A stretch of 13,369 nt of DNA, taken from the NCBI GenBank assembly GCA_027596945.1, contig JADGJH010000897.1, forward strand, positions 1 to 13,369, read 5' to 3'. The notes beneath the pieces were generated by a model, which had not been told where the DNA came from, did not search any database, and saw only the letters and a list, made by a program, of their open reading frames with translations. Below are positions 1 to 6,302 of this stretch, piece by piece. Each line of letters opens with the position of its first letter. The first letter of the stretch is position 1. Position numbers and translations under genes: made by a program. The stretch is from Physocladia obscura. Lineage: Eukaryota > Chytridiomycota > Chytridiomycetes > Chytridiales > Chytriomycetaceae.

Positions 1-1132
1 GGGTTAACGTTAAAAATTACAGATTCAATTGCGAAATATTGGCCCGCTTGCTTACTTGGCGTGTTCACCAGAATTAATTGACGCAGAGATCGAGCCTTGG
101 TTTGGAGTCCCGTCCTTTTAAAAAAAAAGTAATAACCTTTTCTTTGAATGCAGGAAGCCACGAATTCTTTCATTTGTTTCGACACGCCAATCAGAATTTA
201 CCCAGCTGCAAAACCTTGAAGGAGGATATATTGTGAAATTTCTCCTTCGTCTGAATGCATTACCTGCAGTCTGCATTCTAACATCCACCGCAACTCGAAC
301 CACAACGCGATCCATCGTGCCTGCAATACCAAGCGTTGGCCAGCCTCAACCCCCACTATCATCAATATCAGTTTCATTTAACAATTTTTTCAGCGTGGCC
401 GATCTAAAGTTTGCCATTGGGGATTACCCGCTTGCGACAAAACTGTATTTCAGTGGCCTCGCGATTGAAAGCCATTTTTTTGTTGAAATGAGAACATTTG
501 TGCAGCCGCTTTTGTCGGTGCGCAGCTGGAATTACCGGCTGCTGCAGTGCTTGAATTGTTTGATTATGGGAGTAACGGCGGCTGGCGAAGAGTCGCGGGT
601 GCAAAAAATGTGGTTGTATATAGGGATTGTTGTGTTGGCGCAATTTGTGGTGCCGACGAGTGCCGGAATGCAGCAGATTGTGTCAACGAAAGGAGATGGA
701 GTGTTTGTTGGGGATTATAGATCTGCGTTTCGCGCGTTGGATTGTGCTCTTGACTTGTTTATGTTAGGCGATTATGGAGACGAAAAAAAGCAAGAAAACT
801 TGATTGAAGATATCTTTGTATATATATACGGTTTGCTGTTTTTTTGTTTTTTTTTGTCGGTTATTTAAAACAAATATTTAGATATCACGATTTTGGAATT
901 CCTTGTTTGTGAGTTGCTTTGTTTACTACACTGTACTTCATTTTTTTTCACTGATTGTGGTGTTTTAGGCTCCCTGAAAATGCGTAAGAAGCCTGAATGT
1001 ATGAAAGCTGCTATTCGATTAATTTCCCGTCGAGAACTTGCACGCAGCGCGAACCAAGAACAGGTCTATGAATACATGTCAAAGTTACAACGAAATTTCC
1101 TCAGAAAAATAATTCAACGCCTGTTCCAATAA
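1..1132 (+). CDS. INTS8: Integrator complex subunit 8 (C-terminal part, 5'-truncated by window)
   Basis: INTS8 is a helical-repeat scaffold of the Integrator complex, which cleaves nascent Pol II transcripts and recruits PP2A in the nucleus. My model has exons 23-99, 154-830, 882-908 and 969-1132, giving 314 residues in one continuous frame; positions 1-22 are the tail of an upstream intron ending TTACAG. Introns are 100-153, 831-881 and 909-968. Identification rests on the order of elements remembered from animal INTS8: a TPR-like segment (ADLKFAIGDYPLATKLYFSG), then DYRSAF, then DITILEFL (DVTILEYL in human), then a basic C-terminal tail ending FLRKIIQRLF. DITILEFL is only recovered by splicing out the first of the last two introns, which supports the model. 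A Thr/Ser/Pro-rich stretch coded around 270-370 has no obvious counterpart in animal INTS8. The acceptor at 153 and donor at 100 are the least certain. The gene starts upstream of the window. Confidence 0.8.
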
Positions 1133-1133
1133 A
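1128..1133 (+). terminator. Poly(A) hexamer containing the INTS8 stop codon
   Basis: AATAAA overlaps the TAA stop of INTS8 (1130-1132), so the stop codon and the cleavage signal share bases. Cleavage 10-30 nt downstream would fall inside the 3' UTR or the end of the opposite-strand DNMT2 gene. Confidence 0.6.
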
Positions 1134-1144
1134 ATGGCAAAATT

Positions 1145-1150
1145 TTTATT
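1145..1150 (-). terminator. DNMT2 poly(A) hexamer
   Basis: TTTATT on the plus strand reads AATAAA on the minus strand, 21 nt after the DNMT2 TGA at 1172-1174. Cleavage downstream of it would fall at or within the last INTS8 codons on the opposite strand. Confidence 0.6.
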
Positions 1151-1171
1151 ATTTTAAATTTTTTTCTTGTG

Positions 1172-2526
1172 TCATTTGAAACAAAACGACTGCCTCATTA
1201 GTTCAGCAATAACTTTAACATTGAGTGAATTTCCGAGCAACTTATATTGTTGTGCAATTGTAATGCTTGGTGGAAACACCAAACGATGCTTATTTTTGTT
1301 CGTCTTTTCATCTTCGGTCAAGTCAATTTCGATTGGGAATGCATGTAATCGCGCAATCTCGATTGGAGTTAAAAATCTGAGACCAAGCTCGAGAATCGAT
1401 GCGTTATCTTTAAAATTTGGTTCTGTAATCTACAAAGAAAAAACACCCCTTTTAATTTTTTTGTAAGTGTTACATTTTTTTTTTGAAAAAAAGATGCAAC
1501 TTCGTTTATACATGCATATTCTTTGTCTGAAGGAAAGATCCAGCACGTGTCACCATTTTAGTTCCATATGCTTTGGTAATCGTTGATGAACGTACTGAAT
1601 CAGGTCGAACAATATCGAAACGAAACGTAGGATGCTTCGTTATGTATTGCGGCGGCAAAAGAAACGGTGTTACATCGTCCAAATCCTGCTGCAAGTAATG
1701 TGAAAGCGGCCGAACCGAAACCGCGGTATCGCCATTCGGTGGCCATTGGGTTATTAGATCAAGAGATAAATTGGGTTCCGCAATATCTTTTGAATCTGAA
1801 ATCTTTGTGGCAGCCAAATAGTAACGTTTTCGATCATTTGTAATTCCGAATTGCAGTGGCGAAACAATGTATTCTGAGTAAGTGTATCCGAGGCGTTGTA
1901 AGCATGCGACAAGACGGTTGCGACATTCGCTCTTTTCAAAATTGGGAACGTTTTCGAGGAAAAAGAATTCGGGCTTGTGTTTGAGGGCAGGCATTGATTC
2001 AATGAGATGAAGAAGAGGGCGGGAACGATTGTCAAGATGGTCGCGTTCGGATCCGCCGCGAGTGAATGGCTGGTGTTCATTTGATTCGAAAGACATATAT
2101 AAATACAATTTGTATACGCGTTACATATATATGTGAAATAAATATATAAAAAATAAAACACGTGTAAGAATGCAATTGTTTGTGGAGATTTTTCAATAGA
2201 ACCTGACACGGCGGAGAGAGCAGCCAAATTCGTGTGATTCCTAAAGCATCTATAGCAGCTGGTGAGAGAGACTCGACAGACTTTGTACTCGGATTGTGGC
2301 CAAAACTGCGAGCATAGACAGTGTTTGCGGCAGTATTGATGTCGAACGCCGCCAAAACTTTTACTTTTGTTTTGGTATTTGCAAACGCCGTTTCCAGTCC
2401 AAACCGCAGTCCACCAACTCCCGAAAAGAATTCCAGCGCCGTTATTTCTTCATCTTTACTTTCTGCTTCGTCGCATCGCTTTTTACCCGTATCACTGACT
2501 TCGTTGTGGTTTAGTGTCCGTTTCAT
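1172..2526 (-). CDS. TRDMT1: Dnmt2-type tRNA (cytosine-5) methyltransferase
   Basis: Dnmt2/TRDMT1 transfers methyl from AdoMet to C38 of tRNAs such as tRNA-Asp, despite its DNA-methyltransferase fold. Exons 2203-2526, 1512-2069 and 1172-1429 join in phase 0 to 379 residues, close to the human 391. Introns are 2070-2202 and 1430-1511. Visible motifs: motif I FFSGVGG (33-39) for AdoMet; motif IV SPPCQ-PFT (104-111), split exactly by the first intron, with catalytic Cys107; motif VI ENV (147-149); motif VIII R-x-R (Arg188/Arg190); and motif X LLGNSLNV (358-365). The tract LLPPQYI before the target-recognition region also matches Dnmt2 rather than Dnmt1 or Dnmt3. The Dnmt2 CFT signature position reads TIT (271-273). 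The ATG at 2526 is the first one in this frame and gives a short polar leader before motif I. It is expected to be active because all catalytic residues are present. Confidence 0.95.
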
Positions 2527-2573
2527 TTTTACGAGAAAAAAAAAAAAATGGAAGCATTCCCCACGGCTTTATT
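2527..2573 (-). promoter_or_regulatory. 47-nt gap between triphosphatase stop and DNMT2 ATG
   Basis: The gap contains the triphosphatase poly(A) hexamer, an out-of-frame ATG at 2557-2555 and a 13-nt T tract (sense strand) shortly before the DNMT2 ATG. A separate core promoter cannot fit after the hexamer, so DNMT2 transcription must begin inside the upstream gene or arise from a shared transcript. Confidence 0.45.
2568..2573 (-). terminator. Poly(A) hexamer abutting the triphosphatase stop codon
   Basis: On the minus strand, TGA (2576-2574) is followed immediately by AATAAA with no spacer. The hexamer sits 41 nt upstream of the DNMT2 ATG, so the cleavage site and the DNMT2 start are nearly superimposed. 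Confidence 0.6.
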
Positions 2574-3879
2574 TCATTTGAATTTGTTCGATTCCCGTGC
2601 CAATACTCGAACATTTTTTATCAAAATACCAACAATTTCTTGAAACTGATTTGGTTGGCGATGATCAAGTTTTTCCTTCTCCTTCAAAATTTGCTCGGTA
2701 CTTGCAAATTCAAGTTCAAGTTCGTGGACTTTCTTACCAGAATCCTTTTTAATATTATATATAGTCATTATCGACATTATTTTTTAAAAAAATGTGTGAA
2801 CAAACACAGCACGCGCACATCAATCACTTGAGTCAAATCTATTTGAACGCATTGGTGAACATACGAGAGTCGATCTTTGTCCCGTTGATAAATCACTTCG
2901 TCTTCGTTATACGGTGCATCGACTGGTGTCTCCACGTTAATTGAAATTCTGTAATCCAAACCCGTGTTTGGTGAATATACATTCAAATTCGCAACTCGGG
3001 TTTTTTCAATCACAGCAATGATCTTTTAGGGAGGCGGGCATGGGCAATTGTAGATTAACAGTGAAGCAATATAGCAAAGAGGAATAGAGTGAGTTTTTAG
3101 AACACATAATGCTTGTATAAATATATGTGTTACCTCATCGGTTTTTTTGTTGACACTCACGCGTACTTTTTCTCCATTCTGTCGTCGTGGTGAATAGAAC
3201 TTGTCGGCTTCATATCGATGAGTATATCGAATGGCACCTCTTTGATCTTCGACAGCCTTGTTAAGTAGGCGGTTGAAATTTCCATGATAATCCTTTTTTT
3301 TTTTGTTGATTAAATAAATTAGCATTAAAATAATACTTACGAGTGTCATTTCGGATTTAAATCGAACGTTTTGCAAAAAATATGATTCGGATATAACTGA
3401 TGAAATTCACCGAAATGTGTACTAGTAAGCAAAAACTTGAAAGAAAAAAATATATTCTATGAGTAGTTTTTTTTTTTGTTTTTTTCCTTTTCTCTCTTCT
3501 CGAAAAGCTACCTGTTTCAGTCAATGCCGCCATTTTAATTCGCTCGTCTGCTGCTCGCGAGCGCTTTTCGACAAGTACCCCAAGTTTCGCTTCAATCTTC
3601 AAATGAAATAAAATAAAAAAGACGACGGATAAAATGCGAATTCGAAGCGACGACGATATAAAATAGTCGACAGAAAAAAAAAAAGAAAAAAGATACGCAT
3701 TTTTTTTTTTTTTTTTGTTATTTCTCAGTTTTGTTGTTATCACTGAAACGCACTTCAATATTTGGGTCGTTGCCGAGTTTCGTAATTTCCGCTAGTAGCC
3801 AGTCGGATACAAAGCGAATTATGTCGTCCGGCGGATCTTTGTTGACGAACATAGTTGGTTGGAACCGTGAATGTGACAT
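2574..3879 (-). CDS. mRNA 5'-triphosphatase, Cet1/Pct1 type (capping enzyme beta subunit)
   Basis: The enzyme removes the gamma phosphate from the 5' triphosphate of nascent Pol II RNA, the first capping step, in a metal-dependent tunnel fold of the triphosphate tunnel metalloenzyme family. Six exons (3754-3879, 3512-3596, 3341-3396, 3134-3292, 2819-3022, 2574-2744) join in frame to 266 residues. The two glutamate motifs that bind metal are both present: IEIEAKLG (41-48, created by joining exons 1 and 2) and HELELEF (217-223). Between them lie family strands RYTHRYEADKFY (111-122), KTRVANLNVYSP, DYRISINVE (165-173), DRLSYVH and QIDLTQV. The protein is nearly all catalytic domain, shorter than S. 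pombe Pct1 and far shorter than Cet1, with no long N-terminal extension. The first in-frame ATG is 3879; ATG 3852 would remove nine residues. The donor of the last intron (2818) was chosen to keep the conserved Val of LTQV; donor GTGATT a few codons earlier is possible. Confidence 0.92.
3700..3716. repeat. T17 homopolymer in triphosphatase intron 1
   Basis: A run of 17 T lies on the plus strand (A on the sense strand of the gene) within the largest intron of the window (3597-3753, 157 nt). A second T/C-rich sense tract follows it, nearer the acceptor. It is likely hypervariable in length. Confidence 0.8.
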
Positions 3880-3914
3880 CAGCAGTTTTTTGTTAATTTT
3901 TTTTTTCTGTTCCT

Positions 3915-3920
3915 TTTATT
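3915..3920 (-). terminator. Poly(A) hexamer containing the WDR83 stop codon
   Basis: Minus-strand AATAAA includes the TAA stop of WDR83 (3918-3916). It is followed by an A10 tract, and the first ATG of the triphosphatase gene comes 36 nt after the stop. Confidence 0.6.
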
Positions 3921-5207
3921 CTGCGGTATACACATGACACAATCCATCAGTACTTGTTGAAATCAGTACATCTTCCGTCGGGTGGTATGCTACGCAGGTT
4001 ACAAGTTTTCCGAGCGCTCCACTACCATGTCCTTCAATAGTTTGCACAAGATCGCCCTGTCGACGTATTCAGAATTGATGTTTATTGATCGTCATAATAA
4101 TTATTTTATACAAATTTTCTCACCTCAACAAGATCCCAGAAGCATATCCGTCCATCTTCGCTTCCACTTATAACAATTGAGTCGTCATTGGAGAGTGTGC
4201 TTATTATTTTATAGTCACTGTTTTTATGGCCTCGATAACTGTCGTATCACAAAGCAATATTTATTACGTTAAAAATCATCACTCTGCTATTTAGAATATC
4301 TGTAAAACAAACCTTGCCAATAGTTCGCCGTTTTCTTTGTCAAACAATCGAATAACACCGTCCAAAGAGCTTGCCAAAATGCAATTTTCGTCGTTTGAAA
4401 AGCGCGCAGAAGTGATTGACTCTGAATTACCATTTTTCACAAAAAAATAAACAAAGACAATTGAAAATACAAACGGCCAACATCATCCACAGTGCACATT
4501 CCCATTCGAATATCGTATATCCTTAAATTTCCATCAATAGATGCCGTTAAAACTTCTTGCTTTGTGACATGAACTGAGGAGATGCTGTCTTTGGCCTCTG
4601 TTAAGATTTGAATTGGTGTCGTTGTATGAGCCCTAATTAAAATAATATCCGTAAGAGAAAGAATGCGTCTATGGTTTCGCGCTGTACAGGAGTGTTTTTC
4701 CATGAATTTTTCAGGTGTTCACGTGTAACTGCTTTCACGCGCGAAGTGAATATTTCACCTGCAATCCCAAAACCGAACAGTCGCGTCATAAGAGCCGGTA
4801 ACAATGACACTTGCATCAAAGTTGAAGTCGACGGCGTTGATTCGAGCGGCGTGTCCTGAGAATCTGCGGATAGAGCGACCTGTCACAACATCCCACAGGA
4901 TTGCAGATTTGTCGCCGCCGACGGATGTGAATTTAGTATTATCGGGCGAGCTATAAGTTTTCTGTTAACTATCAAAGGAGAAGAAGAAGAAGAAGAAAGT
5001 AGAATAACAAGAATACATTTTCAACGCCAGGACAGCGTAACCGTGGCCCGAGTAAGTTTTGATGCACAGGCCAGACTTTGGATTCCATAGCCGCACATTA
5101 CGATCGGCGCCGCCGGTTGCCACGTATTCGCCGGACGCCGTAAATGCAGCTACGTTGACTGCGCCGACGTGACCCGTGAGCGACTGCGTTTTGCCCAGTT
5201 TCACCAT
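3916..5207 (-). CDS. WDR83: WDR83/MORG1-like WD40 repeat protein
   Basis: WDR83 (MORG1) is a seven-bladed WD40 scaffold associated with the spliceosome, and in animals also with MAP-kinase modules. Six exons (5017-5207, 4759-4950, 4475-4632, 4313-4421, 4124-4238, 3916-4056) give 301 residues, against 315 in human. The exon joins recover a co-linear match: TYSGHGYAVL, GGDKSAILWD, GSYDATVRFWDCR, then the diagnostic DSISSVHV-TKQEVL and DGNLRIYDIRMG, VGQSITSARF, the KENGELLASYRGHKNSDYK segment and SEDGRICFWDLVEG. RMG and GHKN-x-x-YK are characteristic of WDR83 rather than generic WD40 proteins. It starts at the ATG at 5207, just upstream of the first repeat. It shares a 253-bp upstream region with divergent RPL21. 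The stop codon lies inside AATAAA, and only 36 nt separate it from the first ATG of the triphosphatase gene. Confidence 0.93.
4980..4997 (+). repeat. (GAA)6 microsatellite in WDR83 intron 1
   Basis: Six GAA units on the plus strand read as TTC repeats on the minus strand, inside the 66-nt intron 4951-5016. On the transcribed strand they form the polypyrimidine tract upstream of the acceptor, so the repeat probably serves splicing. Confidence 0.8.
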
Positions 5208-5460
5208 TTTTGTTTTTCTTACCCCTCCAAATCAACGTGAGTGCAAACAACAATCTGATCAACTGCCATCCCCATTCGGCAAACCATCGTCGACCCTCCT
5301 TTCTAGTCAGATGTTCACTTGATCTCGATACTGCTAGTTGAAAGTCGTCTAATCGAGTCAGTGGCGGTTATTTGCTCGGTTCCTGTCTTTACATCCCGAA
5401 TGTGTCCTTTCTTTTGATATGCTTCAACCTAAAATTATCTCAATCAAATAGTGACAGGAA
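5208..5460. promoter_or_regulatory. Divergent WDR83/RPL21 upstream region
   Basis: This 253-bp stretch separates the WDR83 ATG (minus) from the RPL21 ATG (plus) and must hold the start sites of both genes if they have separate promoters. I see no clear TATA box. The segment near 5400-5416 is pyrimidine-rich on the plus strand, which could be the transcription start of a ribosomal protein gene, but this is a guess. I found no convincing ORF, tRNA or box C/D element. Confidence 0.5.
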
Positions 5461-6151
5461 ATGCCTCACTCATTTGGTAACTATTTTCGATAATTATATC
5501 TATGCGACACGCACCGAAACTTTATTATTTCGAAACATTTTACTTCTCTGATTACTACTGCGCATATCCATTAAAAATTACTTTTTCGCGTTACATACAG
5601 GTCTTCGTGCCCGCACTCGTCATCTCTTTTCGCGTGACTTCAGAACTAAGGGTCAGATTAAGCTGTCCACCTACCTTATCAACTACAAGGCCGGTGACAT
5701 TGTCGATATCAAGGCCAATGGTGCCGTGCAGAAGGGTATGCCCCACAAGTATTACCATGGGTTAGTAGAGTGAAGAGTGAAAACAAAAAGAGTACCGTGT
5801 GTAATTTACCGTCGAAAAACAAAAAATACTCTGTTTGCAAATAGAAAAACTGGTATTGTCTACAACGTTACTAAGTCTGCTGTTGGCGTGATCGTCAACA
5901 AGCGTGTCGGAGGTCGTTTCATTGAAAAGCGTGTTAATATCCGTGTCGAGCACATTAAGCACTCAAGAAGTCGTGAGGACTTTTTGAAGCGTGTCAAGGC
6001 TAATGAGAAGGCAAAAGCTGAGGCTAAAATCACTGGAGTTCAGGCTGTCGTTAAACGTCAACCCGTTCAGCCACGTCCAGCCCACTACGTGAGCACTGCC
6101 AAGAACACCCCAATTACTGTTGCTCCAGTTCCATACGAAGCTTTGGTTTAA
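5461..6151 (+). CDS. RPL21: 60S ribosomal protein L21 (eL21)
   Basis: This structural protein of the large cytosolic ribosomal subunit is 160 residues long, the same length as yeast eL21. Exons are 5461-5476 (only 16 nt, coding MPHSF plus one base), 5601-5760 and 5845-6151; introns are 5477-5600 and 5761-5844. Family landmarks are all visible: [13 protein letters not shown] near the N terminus, [41 protein letters not shown] across the second junction, [30 protein letters not shown] and the C-terminal PVPYEALV. The KSAVGV and PVPYE wording is closest to fungal eL21 from memory. The 16-nt coding exon is supported by its ATG, a GTAACT donor and restoration of the conserved Gly at the joint. An early short-exon intron is typical of ribosomal protein genes. 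Codon use is noticeably more C-ending than in the neighbours, as expected for a highly expressed gene. Confidence 0.97.
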
Positions 6152-6297
6152 AAATTAAAGGGAATGGTTGGCTTCGTTGATATTTTTTGTTTGGGCTGCC
6201 TTTGCTGTGGGCAAAAGTTTGAATAAAGTGATTTGTCTGTTAATAATCGTAGGTTACCTTTGTTGAGCAGAGCGGAGGGTTTAAAATAAATCACATT
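6152..6297. other. Convergent 3' region between RPL21 and the coiled-coil gene
   Basis: This 146-bp gap separates the RPL21 stop from the stop of the minus-strand coiled-coil gene. It holds the RPL21 3' UTR with an AATAAA at 6222-6227 followed by a GT-rich stretch, and a second plus-strand AATAAA at 6285-6290. I see no ORF or structured RNA in it. Confidence 0.7.
6222..6227 (+). terminator. RPL21 poly(A) hexamer
   Basis: AATAAA lies 70 nt after the RPL21 stop and is followed by a GT-rich segment (GTGATTTGTCTGTT), a conventional arrangement. It contrasts with the stop-overlapping signals of neighbouring genes. Confidence 0.65.
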
Positions 6298-6302
6298 TTA
6301 TT
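6297..6302 (-). terminator. Poly(A) hexamer containing the coiled-coil gene stop codon
   Basis: Minus-strand AATAAA includes the TAA stop (6300-6298). This is the third stop codon in the window embedded in a hexamer. Confidence 0.6.

Noticed and set aside
1..22. GGGTTAAC-like start of window resembling telomeric repeat
   Set aside because: There is a single copy only; it fits a branch-point region followed by a TTACAG acceptor of an INTS8 intron.
233..868. Independent prokaryote-like gene starting at a GTG with an AGGAGG-like box at 219-225
   Set aside because: The frame continues upstream through a spliced exon, and the product aligns with the INTS8 C terminus; the purine box is coincidental in a spliced eukaryotic gene.
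2535..2560. Short upstream ORF (ATG at 2557) controlling DNMT2
   Set aside because: It is a single out-of-frame ATG in a 47-nt gap; with the mRNA 5' end unknown it may not be transcribed with DNMT2.
3397..3430. Alternative acceptor TTACTAG in triphosphatase intron 2
   Set aside because: It puts the next exon out of frame with a stop; only the CATCAG acceptor restores the conserved LTET-V join.
3874..3881. TGACATCA, one mismatch from the CRE palindrome, upstream of the triphosphatase ATG at 3852
   Set aside because: On the sense strand it overlaps the in-frame upstream ATG-TCA at 3879, so it is more simply start-codon and coding sequence.
5477..5844. Possible snoRNA in RPL21 introns, a common host
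   Set aside because: No convincing box C/D pair or H/ACA hairpin layout is visible in the 124-nt or 84-nt introns.
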